Of a stretch of DNA of 64,000 nt, positions 18,528-26,607 are shown piece after piece. The notes beneath the pieces were generated by a model that was given only the letters and a program-made list of their open reading frames with translations, was not told the origin of the DNA and ran no database searches. Within the stretch, counting starts at the first letter, position 1. The number at the start of each line of letters is the position of its first letter. Origin of the DNA: CAZMRF01 sp964568735 (GTDB lineage Bacteria > Acidobacteriota > Polarisedimenticolia > JACPZX01); assembly GCA_964568735.1 (NCBI GenBank), contig CAZMRF010000001.1, positions 1-64,000 on the forward strand, in the 5' to 3' direction. Both the position numbers and the translations under genes were made by a program.

Positions 18528-19529
18528 TCATGATTCGGGAGAGCTTCCGGGCTCGCCCCTCGGACGCGGGGCGGCGGGCCGGGAATCGTCCCGCCCGTTG
18601 GTGTACTGCTCGTAGGCGACGATGATCTTCTGGACGAGAGGGTGGCGGACCACGTCTCTCTCGTCGAAGTAGACGAAGGAGATCCCCTCCACGGAGCCGA
18701 CGACGCCCTGCGATTCGACCAGCCCCGAGATCCGGCCGGGAGGGAGATCGATCTGGGTGATGTCACCCGTGATCACGGCGCGGGAACGAAATCCGATCCT
18801 CGTCAGGAACATCTTCATCTGCTCCGAGGTCGTGTTCTGCGCCTCGTCGAGGATGACGAACGAGTCGTTGAGGCTCCGCCCCCTCATGAAAGCGAGGGGT
18901 GCGACCTCGATCACCCCGCGCTCCAGGAGCCGGTCGGCCTCGTCCTTCATCTGGAGATCGAAGATCGCGTCGTAGAGAGGCCGCAGGTAGGGCTCGATCT
19001 TCTGCGCCATGTCCCCGGGGAGGAAGCCCAGCCTCTCGCCTGCCTCGACCGCGGGCCTCGCGAGGACGATCCGCTCGACTTTCCTCTCTCCGAGAGCGGC
19101 GAGCGCCATCGCCACCGCGAGATAGGTCTTTCCCGTGCCTGCGGGCCCGATCCCGAAGACGATGTCGTAGTCCCGGATCGCCTCCACGTAGCGGGTCTGG
19201 TTCGGGCTGCGTGGAGAGACCGACTTCTTGGAGGAGGGTCGGATCTGCGAGGGCAGGATCTCCCCGCTCCCTCCGCCGTTCTGCTCGGAGGCGCTGGCGG
19301 CGTAGGCCACGTCGTGCTCGGAGAGATCGTGCCCGCGGCCCACGAAGCCCGCGAGCTGGCGAAGTAGGTCCGCGACCATGTCGACCTTCCCCGCCTCGCC
19401 GCGGATCGTGATCTCGCGGCCGCGCGCCGCGATGTCCACGCCGAAGCGGCCCTCCAGGTAGCGGAGGTGGTTGTCTCCCGGCCCGAAGAGGCCGCGCAGG
19501 GTCCTTTCGGAAACCTCGATCTTCCTCAA
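18528..19529 (-). CDS. phoH: PhoH family ATPase
   Basis: The 333-residue PhoH/YbeZ-type protein has an N-terminal KH-like segment (LEGRFGVDIAARGREITIRG), a Ser/Gln-rich linker, then the ATPase with Walker A GPAGTGKTYLAV and Walker B FVILDEAQN, followed by RIGFRSRAVITGDITQIDLP. In this operon type YbeZ-like PhoH works with YbeY in rRNA processing. Its name comes from phosphate regulation in E. coli, which is not implied here. The start is TTG at 19529, giving the family-like IEVSERTLRGLFGPGDNHL; no better upstream start is apparent. A 200-base spacer separates it from aspS. Confidence 0.93.
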   Translation of the reverse strand: MRKIEVSERTLRGLFGPGDNHLRYLEGRFGVDIAARGREITIRGEAGKVDMVADLLRQLAGFVGRGHDLSEHDVAYAASASEQNGGGSGEILPSQIRPSSKKSVSPRSPNQTRYVEAIRDYDIVFGIGPAGTGKTYLAVAMALAALGERKVERIVLARPAVEAGERLGFLPGDMAQKIEPYLRPLYDAIFDLQMKDEADRLLERGVIEVAPLAFMRGRSLNDSFVILDEAQNTTSEQMKMFLTRIGFRSRAVITGDITQIDLPPGRISGLVESQGVVGSVEGISFVYFDERDVVRHPLVQKIIVAYEQYTNGRDDSRPAAPRPRGEPGSSPES

Positions 19530-19730
19530 GCTCGGGCTGCCTGCGCGAGGCCTGCGGAGGCCATCAGAGGGAGGTCACGCGGGCATTCGGAGCGGTGGGA
19601 GAACTCTGGCGGAGGGGTGGTCGGCTCCATCTCATCTGAGGCGCGGGAAAGGTACCATCGGACCGCCCGAGCGTCAAGGAAGGGCCTCTCTATTCTGCTG
19701 AGGTCAAAGGGCTTATCGGCGCGGCCTGAC

Positions 19731-21506
19731 TCAGTCGGGCTCGGGAGGGACCGTGCGTATGTGGAGCTCCTCGAGCTGGCCCGGGTCGACTCGGCCCGGA
19801 GAGCCGGTCATGAGGCAGGTCGCGGAGGTGGTCTTGGGGAAGGCGATGACGTCGCGGATCGAGGTCGTTCCGGTGAGGAGCGCGACGATCCGGTCGAGGC
19901 CCAGCGCGATGCCGCCGTGGGGCGGGGCACCGTAGCGGAGAGCCGAGAGGAAGAAGCCGAACTTCTCCTCGCTCTCCTCGGGGGTGAGCTTGAGGGCGGC
20001 GAAGATCCTGCGCTGGAGGCTCTCCTCGTGGATGCGGACGCTCCCGCCTCCGAGCTCCCACCCGTTCAGGACGAGGTCGTAGGCCTGGGCCCTTATCGAA
20101 AGCGGATCGCTCTCGATCCGGGATGCATCCTCGGGGTGCGGCGACGTGAAGGGATGGTGGCAGGAGACGAGCCGCCCGTCCTCGGGGCGCACCTCGAAGA
20201 GCGGAAAGTCCGTCACCCACATCAGGGCCCACTTGTCCTTCTTGTCGAGCTTCTCGCGGCGCGCGATCTCCTTGCGCACCTCGCCCAGGACGCGCGCCCC
20301 GGGATCGACGGCGCCGGCCACGATCAGCGCGAGGCCGTCCTCCTCCAGGCCCAGCGCCTCCCCCACGGAAGAGGCGCTCTCCCCGAGCGCTTTGGCAGCA
20401 GGACCTGAGAGGGCCCCGCCGGTGCGCTTCATCCAGGCCAGGCCTCCCGCCCCCAGCTTCTTGGCGAGCTCCTCGAGCTCGTCCACCTCCCGCCTCGAAT
20501 ATCGCGCCCCGCCGGGCACGGCGAGGCCTCGGACGCGACCGCCTCCGGCGGCGGTCGAGGCGAAGACCCGGTAGGAGGACTTGCGGACGCTCTCGGTGAT
20601 ATCCACGAGCCGGAGGTCGTACCGCGCGTCGGGCGCGTCGGAGCCGTAGAGATCCATCGCTTCGCGGTAGGTGATCCGCGGTACGGTGGCGGGGAAGGGG
20701 TGGCCCGCCACGTGGAAGACCTCGCGCATCATCCCTTCGATCGTCTCGAAGATGAATGAAGGCTCGATGAAGGACGCCTCGATGTCGATCTGCGTGAACT
20801 CGGGCTGGCGGTCCGCTCGCAAATCCTCGTCGCGGAAGCAGCGGACGATCTGGAAATACCTCTCGTAGCCGGCCACCATGAAGATCTGCTTGAAGAGCTG
20901 GGGGGACTGCGGAAGTGCGTAGAAGGAGCCCGGGTGGACCCGCGAAGGGACCAGGTAGTCCCTCGCCCCTTCGGGCGTGGCGCGGGTGAGCATCGGGGTC
21001 TCCAGCTCGAGGAACCCATGGGCGTCGAGGTAGTTGCGGACGCCGAGCGCGATGCGGTGCCTCAGGGCCAGGCGTTTCTGCAGCGGGTCGCGCCGCAGGT
21101 CAAGGAAGCGGTACTTGAGGCGGAGCTCCTCGGAGACGGAATCCGCCTCGTCGAGCTGGAAGGGCACCGGATCGGAGCGGTTCAGGATCTCGAGGCGGGA
21201 GACGACCACCTCGACCTCGCCGGTCTCGAGGGCCGGATTGACGTTCTCGGCGGCCCGCGCGACCACCTCGCCCTCGAGCGCCAGCACAAACTCCGAGCGG
21301 ATCTCCTTCGCCCCGGCGTGGGCAGCGCTGCTCACCTCCGGCCGGAAGACGACCTGGCAGAGGCCCGAGCGGTCGCGCAGATCGACGAAGATCAGGCTCC
21401 CGTGATCCCTGCGACGGCGGGCCCAGCCGGTGAGGACGACGGTCCTGCCGACGTCACGGCGTGTGAGCTCGCCGCACCTTGTATCGCGCTTGAGGAAGAG
21501 GCTCAT
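19731..21506 (-). CDS. aspS: Aspartate--tRNA ligase
   Basis: The 591-residue class II synthetase has the OB-fold anticodon domain (VVLTGWARRRRDHGSLIFVD), motif 2 (FRDEDLRADRQPEFTQID) and the bacterial-type insertion domain. Motif 3 is GIALGLDRIVALLTG, followed by SIRDVIAFPKT. It charges tRNA-Asp and may also charge tRNA-Asn if the genome uses the amidotransferase route; discriminating that needs the rest of the genome. ATG 21506 starts the usual SLFLKRDTRCGEL. A GTG 13 codons upstream is less likely. It is divergent from the PQQ-propeller gene, with 162 bases between them. Confidence 0.97.
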   Translation of the reverse strand: MSLFLKRDTRCGELTRRDVGRTVVLTGWARRRRDHGSLIFVDLRDRSGLCQVVFRPEVSSAAHAGAKEIRSEFVLALEGEVVARAAENVNPALETGEVEVVVSRLEILNRSDPVPFQLDEADSVSEELRLKYRFLDLRRDPLQKRLALRHRIALGVRNYLDAHGFLELETPMLTRATPEGARDYLVPSRVHPGSFYALPQSPQLFKQIFMVAGYERYFQIVRCFRDEDLRADRQPEFTQIDIEASFIEPSFIFETIEGMMREVFHVAGHPFPATVPRITYREAMDLYGSDAPDARYDLRLVDITESVRKSSYRVFASTAAGGGRVRGLAVPGGARYSRREVDELEELAKKLGAGGLAWMKRTGGALSGPAAKALGESASSVGEALGLEEDGLALIVAGAVDPGARVLGEVRKEIARREKLDKKDKWALMWVTDFPLFEVRPEDGRLVSCHHPFTSPHPEDASRIESDPLSIRAQAYDLVLNGWELGGGSVRIHEESLQRRIFAALKLTPEESEEKFGFFLSALRYGAPPHGGIALGLDRIVALLTGTTSIRDVIAFPKTTSATCLMTGSPGRVDPGQLEELHIRTVPPEPD

Positions 21507-21600
21507 GGCATCCCGGATGACGGGAATAGGGGGTTTGGAGCGCACGAGAGTAACACAGGTCCGGGCGAGGCCGGAAGCAGGCTCCCCTCCCGGTCCCGAC

Positions 21601-21606
21601 TATACT
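21601..21606 (+). promoter_or_regulatory. Candidate -10 box for the PQQ-propeller gene
   Basis: TATACT lies about 60 bases before the ATG at 21669. I cannot find a convincing -35 box 16-18 bases upstream, so this is tentative. The same hexamer appears in the two better promoter candidates of this window. Confidence 0.22.
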
Positions 21607-21668
21607 GCGCCGCGCCGCCTGGCCTCCTGCCTCGAGGAGCGCGGAGCGCCTCGGCACGGACTCCGAAG

Positions 21669-22838
21669 ATGAGACGCACCCTGATCGCACTGCTGGCACT
21701 CGTCGCGGCGGCCTCGTGCGCCGCGCGCGAGCGGGCCCAGGCGGTGGCCGCCGCGCAGAAGGCCACGGTCCTCGCCCCGGCGTGGAGCGTGGAGCTCGAC
21801 TTCGGCGGGCCGCTGGAGCTCCGCGCGGCGCCATCCGGCTTCGCCGTCTTCGGCTCGGGAGGCCAGGTGGTCTTCTTCGACTCATCCGACGGGAGCGTCC
21901 GGTGGCGGACCACGCTCGAGGCTCCGCTGGCCGGGATCCCCGTTGTCGGTGAAGCCGAGGACGGGAGCGGCGCGTGGGCCGCCGTGCCGCTGGAGAAGAG
22001 CATCGCCCTGATCGACCTTCGAGACGGGCAGGTCCGCGCCGGATGGTCACGCCCTCCCGGCGAGCTGATCCAGCTCTCGGCGGCGCCCGGCGGGCTCATC
22101 GTCGTCGCGGAGGGTGGCAGGGCTCTCGCGCTCGATCCTGCTTCCGGAAAGGAGCGCTGGAGCGCCGCGCTTCCGGGAGCTGCCGCCCCCGTGCCCGCGT
22201 CGGCATGCAGAGGCCAGATCCTCGCGGGATTGAAGGACGGCCGTCTGGCCGGACTCGACGAGCGGGACGGATCCTTGCGGTGGACCCAGAAGCTCCGCTC
22301 CCCCGCCGCCGCTGCTCCCGCCTGCGCCGAGCCGCACGCCTTCGTCGCAACGATGGACAACACGCTTCACGCCTTGCGAGTGCATCGCTGGGGCGCTGGA
22401 CAGATGTGGAAGGTGCGCTCCGGAGCGGATCCTGTGGCCCCTCCGGAGATCAGGGAGTCGTTGGTCCTCTTCCTCTCCAAGGACACCTACCTCTACGGGC
22501 TGAAGAGGAGGAACGGGCACCTTGTCTTCCGGATCCGGCTGGGACGGCGCCCCGCCCCGGCCGGAATCCTGGACGACCTGGTGCTCATATCCGGCCTGCA
22601 GGCGAAGCGGCTCGACGCCTACAGGCTGCCCTCGGGGCTCAGCGCGGGCGGCTTCGATCTTCCGGAGGGAACCCGGTTCGTCACACCGCCCGTCGTCTCG
22701 GGAGGGCGGGTGGCCTTCGGGGTGGCCCGTTTCGGCGAGACCGATCGTGCACGGCTCACTGCTCTGACCGCGCGGCGCGCGGACGAAGGTCCGCTCCCCG
22801 GGAGCCCGGCCCGGCCCGAGGCACCGCCGGGCTCCTAG
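21669..22838 (+). CDS. Lipoprotein-like beta-propeller protein (PQQ repeats, BamB-like)
   Basis: The 389-residue protein has a short signal sequence ending in AAASC, a plausible but imperfect lipobox. Repeated beta-propeller blades of the PQQ type follow, e.g. FFDSSDGSVRWRT, ALDPASGKERWSA and GLDERDGSLRWTQ, about 40 residues apart. That blade pattern is shared by BamB (outer-membrane assembly) and by PQQ-dependent dehydrogenases. Catalytic dehydrogenase residues are not evident, so a scaffold or BamB-like envelope role is more likely, by inference. Its stop TAG and the stop of the convergent dehydrogenase gene share the palindrome CTAG, so the two genes overlap tail to tail by four bases. Confidence 0.8.
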   Translation: MRRTLIALLALVAAASCAARERAQAVAAAQKATVLAPAWSVELDFGGPLELRAAPSGFAVFGSGGQVVFFDSSDGSVRWRTTLEAPLAGIPVVGEAEDGSGAWAAVPLEKSIALIDLRDGQVRAGWSRPPGELIQLSAAPGGLIVVAEGGRALALDPASGKERWSAALPGAAAPVPASACRGQILAGLKDGRLAGLDERDGSLRWTQKLRSPAAAAPACAEPHAFVATMDNTLHALRVHRWGAGQMWKVRSGADPVAPPEIRESLVLFLSKDTYLYGLKRRNGHLVFRIRLGRRPAPAGILDDLVLISGLQAKRLDAYRLPSGLSAGGFDLPEGTRFVTPPVVSGGRVAFGVARFGETDRARLTALTARRADEGPLPGSPARPEAPPGS

Positions 22839-23902
22839 GTCGAAGCCGCGAGGCGCTCGATGGACCGGCAGACGGCCTCCCCGGCGGCCGTCGTGCCGAG
22901 GCTCCCCCCGAGATCCGGGGTGACCTGCATGCGGTCAATCACCTCGATCGCCGCCCCCTCGACGAGATCCGCGGCGCGCTGCATGCCCAGGTGCTCCAGC
23001 ATGAGCTGGGCCGTCAGGATGGCCCCCAGGGGGTTGGCGACGTCGCGTCCGGCGTACTTCGGCGCCGAGCCGTGGACGGGCTCGAACATGGCGGCGCCGC
23101 CGGGGTGGATGTTGCCCGAGGCGGCGAGGCCGAGCCCTCCCTGGATCTGCGCGCCGAGGTCGGTGACGATGTCGCCGAACATGTTGCAGGTGACGATCAC
23201 CTCGAATTGCGAGGGGTCCTTGACCATCTGCATCGTGAGGGCATCGACATAGAGGTGGCGCTTCTCGATCTCGGCGTATTCTTCGCCGACCTCCGCGAAC
23301 ACGCGCTGCCACAGGTCGTGGCCGTAGGTCAGGACGTTGCTCTTGTCGCTCATGCAGACCCGGCTGAGGCCCTTCTCCCTCGCATACTGGAAGGCGTGTC
23401 GGATGATCCGCTCGACCCCTTTCCGGGTGTTCATGTCCACCTGTGTGGCCACCTCGTCGGCCGTTCCCTTCTTGAAGCAGCCGCCCATCCCGACGTAGAG
23501 ACCCTCCGTGTTCTCACGGAAGACGACGAAATCGACGTCTTCGCGCCTCCTCCCCTTGAGAGGGCAGAGCCTCTCGGCGAGGAGCTTCACGGGGCGGTGG
23601 TTGACGTAGAGATCCAGCCTGAAGCGGGTGCCGAGGAGGATGTCCGCCGCGTGGCGCATGTCCGGGACGCGCGGATCGCCGAAGGCGCCCATGAAGATGG
23701 CATCGAAGGAGCGCAGCTCCTCGAGCGCCCCGTCCGGAAGCGTCTCACCTGTGCGGAGGTACCTGTCCGCCCCGTAGTCGTACTCGGTGGCCTCGAGCTC
23801 CGCGCCGGTCGCCTCGGCCACGCAATAGAGGACCTTCATGGCCTCGCGGGTCACCTCGATGCCGATGCCGTCCCCGGGTACGACGGCGATGCGTCTTCTC
23901 AT
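22835..23902 (-). CDS. Isocitrate/isopropylmalate dehydrogenase family enzyme
   Basis: The 355-residue protein belongs to the NAD(P)-dependent beta-decarboxylating dehydrogenases. It has VPGDGIGIEVTREAM at the start, RENTEGLYVGMGG, the KSNVLTYGHDLW segment with the catalytic Lys region, NMFGDIVTDLGAQIQGGLG with metal-binding Asp residues, and FEPVHGSAPKYAGRDVANP. That matches 3-isopropylmalate dehydrogenase and related isocitrate or tartrate dehydrogenases. Substrate cannot be fixed from motifs alone, and no leuA, leuC or leuD is nearby. Its start overlaps the stop of the VanZ-glutaredoxin gene (ATGA), so the two are translationally coupled, an unexpected pairing for a leucine-pathway enzyme. 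Confidence 0.9.
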   Translation of the reverse strand: MRRRIAVVPGDGIGIEVTREAMKVLYCVAEATGAELEATEYDYGADRYLRTGETLPDGALEELRSFDAIFMGAFGDPRVPDMRHAADILLGTRFRLDLYVNHRPVKLLAERLCPLKGRRREDVDFVVFRENTEGLYVGMGGCFKKGTADEVATQVDMNTRKGVERIIRHAFQYAREKGLSRVCMSDKSNVLTYGHDLWQRVFAEVGEEYAEIEKRHLYVDALTMQMVKDPSQFEVIVTCNMFGDIVTDLGAQIQGGLGLAASGNIHPGGAAMFEPVHGSAPKYAGRDVANPLGAILTAQLMLEHLGMQRAADLVEGAAIEVIDRMQVTPDLGGSLGTTAAGEAVCRSIERLAAST

Positions 23903-24558
23903 GTCCTTCCCGATTCCCCGGCCCTGCGCAGACGGCGGCGGAGCCGCTCCTCGTCCACGCGGAGCTTGAAGATTTTCCGTCCTTCCATGAGGACCACGGG
24001 GACCTCCCCGCCGAATCGCTCCTTCAACAGATCATCGCTGTCCACGTCCAGCTTCCTGTAGCTGAAGGGGGTGTCCTGCCGGACCCTCCTGATGACCTCC
24101 TCCGCTTCGTCGCAGAGGTGGCAGTCCGCCCTCGAAACGAGAGTGAGCTCGGGCGAGGCCGGCCCGCTGAGCGGCGCTCTGCGGCGGAACAGGAGAGCGA
24201 GCGCCCACATCCCCGCCGACGCGCCGGCGGCTCCCGTGATGTCGGCCGAGAGATCGACCAGGCTGGGATCCCGGCCCGGGACGAACCCCTGGTGGAACTC
24301 GTCGATCGCCCCGTAGAGGGCGCAGAACCCCACGATCACCACCGAGCGGAGCCATGCCGGGCGCTGCGATCGCCGGCCCGCCGTCGCGGCCCAGAGGCAG
24401 GCCGCGAGCAGGCCGTACTCGAGCGCATGCCCCACGACGTCGGGAATCTCATCGGGAGTCGGCGGGGATGGCAGCGAGGAGAGGTACCAGATGATGGAGG
24501 CCCACCCGGCGGCGGCGGACCACGCGAGCGCCCGAACGATGGCATGCCGGCGAGCCAT
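23899..24558 (-). CDS. VanZ-like membrane domain fused to a glutaredoxin-like domain
   Basis: The 219-residue protein begins with a VanZ-family region of about four membrane helices (residues 8-125). It carries the conserved VVGHALEYGLLAACLW and GAIDEFHQGFVPGRDPSLVD, with the family's H-E-Y and D-E-x-x-Q patterns. From about residue 138 it has a glutaredoxin-like (DUF836-type) domain: LTLVSRADCHLCDEAEEVI with a CHLC redox pair, then VPVVLMEGRKIFKL. VanZ proteins confer low-level teicoplanin resistance in enterococci by an unclear mechanism. The other half is a cytosolic thiol-disulfide fold. Each half is common alone; I do not know a described role for the fusion. ATG 24558 has GGAGG seven bases upstream. 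The stop overlaps the next gene (ATGA). Confidence 0.85.
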   Translation of the reverse strand: MARRHAIVRALAWSAAAGWASIIWYLSSLPSPPTPDEIPDVVGHALEYGLLAACLWAATAGRRSQRPAWLRSVVIVGFCALYGAIDEFHQGFVPGRDPSLVDLSADITGAAGASAGMWALALLFRRRAPLSGPASPELTLVSRADCHLCDEAEEVIRRVRQDTPFSYRKLDVDSDDLLKERFGGEVPVVLMEGRKIFKLRVDEERLRRRLRRAGESGRT

Positions 24559-24572
24559 GGGCCGTCCTCCCT

Positions 24573-24752
24573 CTACCCGAGGGGGAAGAGGTACATGATC
24601 CAGCCCACGATCAGGCTGACGCCCACCATGGAGGCCATCATGATGGCGGAAACGCGCAGGCACTCGCGGGGGCTCTCGCGGCTGAGGGTCCCGAAGAAAA
24701 TGGACACGAGCGCCGAGAAAACGAGCAGCGTCAGAAAGTGATCATCCAGCAC
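24573..24752 (-). CDS. Small two-helix membrane protein, 59 residues
   Basis: This short frame encodes 59 residues with two hydrophobic helices (about 6-22 and 37-56) around a polar loop with SRESPREC. It starts at GTG 24752, three bases after the stop of the preceding membrane gene, and ends 14 bases before the VanZ-fusion start. Such tight packing argues for a real coupled gene. It is too short to assign to a family by eye. By inference it is a membrane partner of one of its neighbours. Confidence 0.65.
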   Translation of the reverse strand: MLDDHFLTLLVFSALVSIFFGTLSRESPRECLRVSAIMMASMVGVSLIVGWIMYLFPLG

Positions 24753-24755
24753 GGC

Positions 24756-25196
24756 TCACGTCTTCCGGCCGATCCCGATGTCGAACGCATCGAGGATCAG
24801 CAGTATGTTCATGAGGCTCGCCACGAGGATGAAGGTCGTGCCGTACTCGTGGGAGGGGACCAGGATCCTCGCGCGCTGGCGCTCCATGATGTCATCGTAC
24901 AGGGCGCGGTCGGCCGGCCCGGGCACGAAGTAGATGATGCGAGCGTAGGAGGCCTGCCGCCCGACGAGATCGAGGGGGCCGAGCCCCAGGTTGGCGAAGG
25001 CGGCGAGGTACGAGAGAGGCTGCTCGGCGCCGGCAAGGTAGACCCTCCCCTTCTGCGCCAGGCCGAGAAGGAACGTCGTGACCACCACGAGGAAGAAGAC
25101 CACGGCCTTGACCCGCCTGCCGAGGTAGAAGTGGCCCGCCCCCGGCAGGGCCCAGGCGAGCGCGCAGGCCACGAAGGTCCGTCCTCTGCCCTCCAT
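24756..25196 (-). CDS. Membrane protein, DUF6677-like
   Basis: The protein of about 146 residues has a first helix pair in the TM2-like pattern ALAWALPGAGHFYLGRRVKA followed by FFLVVVTTFLLGLAQKG. A soluble loop (about 60-110) and a final helix (EYGTTFILVASLMNILLILD) ending in FDIGIGRKT complete it. This arrangement resembles the DUF6677 family seen in Acidobacteriota-like genomes; I assign it from memory of that pattern. Function is unknown. The chosen ATG at 25196 is preceded by GGAGGGCGGA. In-frame alternatives are ATG 25208 and GTG 25247, the latter abutting the rplI stop. Confidence 0.75.
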   Translation of the reverse strand: MEGRGRTFVACALAWALPGAGHFYLGRRVKAVVFFLVVVTTFLLGLAQKGRVYLAGAEQPLSYLAAFANLGLGPLDLVGRQASYARIIYFVPGPADRALYDDIMERQRARILVPSHEYGTTFILVASLMNILLILDAFDIGIGRKT

Positions 25197-25247
25197 TCCG
25201 CCCTCCATCGTCGCCGGCCCCGCGAGGGGACTTCCACCTTCGGCCAC

Positions 25248-25691
25248 TTACTCCTTGACGACCCAGACCTTGACCTCGGCCGTCACCTCCGGGTGGAGCC
25301 TCACGGGGACGGTGTAGATGCCCACCGTCTTGATGGGCTCCTCCAGCAGGATCCGCCGCCGGTCGATCTCGAAGCCTTCCTTCTCGAGGGCTTCGGCGAC
25401 GTCCCCGTTGGTCACGGAGCCGTAGAGGGTCTCGTTCTCGCCCACCTTCCGGACGATCGTCGTGGAGATCTGGGCGAGCCTGGCCGCGAGCCCCTCGGCC
25501 TCCTGCCGCTCGCGCGTCTCCCGAACCCGGAGCACGTGCTTCTCGGCATCGACCTTGCGGGCGTTCCCCGTGGTGTAGCTGTAGGCCTTTCCACGCGGAA
25601 GGAGGAAGTTCCGCCCGTAGCCTGCCGCGACGTTGATCACGTCGCCCCGGCGTCCCAGCTTCTCGATGTCTTCTCTCAGGATGATCTTCAT
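25248..25691 (-). CDS. rplI: 50S ribosomal protein bL9
   Basis: The 147-residue protein has the bL9 N-terminal RNA-binding domain (KIILREDIEKLGRRGDVINV and AAGYGRNFLLPRGKA) and a long connecting helix. The C-terminal domain contains LYGSVTNGDVAEAL and GIYTVPVRLHPEV. It binds 23S rRNA near the L1 stalk. It is the last gene of rpsF-rpsR-rplI, 25 bases after rpsR. Length and motifs are standard. Confidence 0.97.
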   Translation of the reverse strand: MKIILREDIEKLGRRGDVINVAAGYGRNFLLPRGKAYSYTTGNARKVDAEKHVLRVRETRERQEAEGLAARLAQISTTIVRKVGENETLYGSVTNGDVAEALEKEGFEIDRRRILLEEPIKTVGIYTVPVRLHPEVTAEVKVWVVKE

Positions 25692-25716
25692 GTGGGTTGC
25701 GGCTCCGCTTGCCGTG

Positions 25717-26049
25717 TCAATCGGCGGTGAACGGAAGGAGCGCGATGTTGCGGGCCCTCTTGATGGCCTGCATCAAGCCTCTCTGGTGATTCGAGCAGGT
25801 GCCGGAGATCCGGCGCGGCAGGATCTTGGCGCGCTCCGGGATGAACCCCTGGAGGAGCCTCACGTCCTTGTAGTCGATGTACTCGACCTTCTCTTCGCAG
25901 AACTTGCAGAACTTCCGCCTTCGGAACAGGAAGCGGCCCTTGGGCCGCGCCCCCTTCTTGCCTCCCGGGCCGTCCTGGCGATCCCTGTCCCGATCCCCCC
26001 TGTCGCGGTCCCGGTCACGATCCCTGTCTCGATCCCTGTCGAAGCTCAT
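25717..26049 (-). CDS. rpsR: 30S ribosomal protein bS18 with an Arg-Asp repeat N-terminus
   Basis: The 110-residue protein has a normal bS18 core from about residue 40: [20 protein letters not shown] with a zinc-binding CxxC, then [23 protein letters not shown] and the second ligand cysteine. Before it is an unusual extension of alternating Arg and Asp with two Gly (residues 3-25), encoded by near-identical tandem codons. Most bS18 proteins are 70-95 residues. The ATG overlaps the rpsF stop (ATGA), so bS6 and bS18, which bind as a heterodimer, are translated in tandem. No ssb gene lies between them, unlike many bacteria. The repeat could instead hide an internal start, but none is well placed before the core. 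Confidence 0.95.
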   Translation of the reverse strand: MSFDRDRDRDRDRDRDRGDRDRDRQDGPGGKKGARPKGRFLFRRRKFCKFCEEKVEYIDYKDVRLLQGFIPERAKILPRRISGTCSNHQRGLMQAIKRARNIALLPFTAD

Positions 26050-26555
26050 GACTCGACCTCCCCGTCCACGCCCCGGCCCATCCCTTCCCTCTCGTCACGA
26101 TCCCCGCCGCGCGGACCGCCCCCGCGGGGACCGGAGGGCCGGTAGGAGCCGCCCCTCCCTTCCGAATCATCGTCGTCGCCCATCCCATCGCCTTCGCCGC
26201 GCCGGCCGCCGGCCGTCTGGGCGCGGGCCATCCTCGCAGCCCGCCGCGCTTCCTCGGCCTCGGCCCTGGGGTCCTTCCGCACGGACATCCACTTGATGAC
26301 GTTCTCGTGGATCCGCAGCTTCCGTTCGAGCTCGGAGACCGCCGCGGCGGGGGAGGTGTATTCGAGGAGGACGTAGAAGCCCTCCCAGGACTTCTTCACC
26401 CTGTAGGCGAGCCGCTTCTTCCCCCACTTCTCCGTCTTGTGGAGCTCGGCCTTCGCGTCCTTGAGCACCTGCTCGAAGCCGCCGACGGTCGCATCCACCT
26501 GCTCCTCCGTGAGCTCCGGCTGGAGGATGAAGATGGTCTCGTAGATTGTCTGCAT
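26046..26555 (-). CDS. rpsF: 30S ribosomal protein bS6 with a Gly/Arg/Asp-rich C-terminal tail
   Basis: The bS6 fold fills residues 1-100 ([53 protein letters not shown]). A tail of about 65 residues rich in Gly, Arg, Asp and Ser follows. It begins [19 protein letters not shown] and ends with [14 protein letters not shown]-terminal tails occur in bS6 (E. coli adds glutamates), but this one is long. bS6 pairs with bS18 on the 30S platform. The start has AAGGAG five bases upstream, and a small hairpin precedes it. Confidence 0.96.
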   Translation of the reverse strand: MQTIYETIFILQPELTEEQVDATVGGFEQVLKDAKAELHKTEKWGKKRLAYRVKKSWEGFYVLLEYTSPAAAVSELERKLRIHENVIKWMSVRKDPRAEAEEARRAARMARAQTAGGRRGEGDGMGDDDDSEGRGGSYRPSGPRGGGPRGGDRDEREGMGRGVDGEVES

Positions 26556-26577
26556 GGATTCTCCTTATGGCTGTGAA

Positions 26578-26592
26578 GCCCCTTGAAGGGGC
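26578..26592. promoter_or_regulatory. Hairpin in the rpsF leader, possibly also the pth-side attenuator
   Basis: GCCCCTT-G-AAGGGGC is a perfect seven-base inverted repeat between the pth stop (26608) and the rpsF start (26555). On the minus strand it ends 22 bases before the rpsF ATG. It may terminate some pth transcripts or shape the rpsF leader. I do not see the CCG-bulge signature of the known S6:S18-binding leader, so autoregulation is not claimed. Confidence 0.3.
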
Positions 26593-26607
26593 AAGGAGAC
26601 GGCGGGC

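Noticed and set aside
22835..23902. Confident leuB assignment
   Set aside because: Isopropylmalate, isocitrate and tartrate dehydrogenases share the visible motifs, and no leucine gene is adjacent, so I left the symbol empty.
25975..26049. CRISPR-like or tandem-repeat array
   Set aside because: The short repeats encode the Arg-Asp run of bS18 and have no spacers. No CRISPR array is present in the window.
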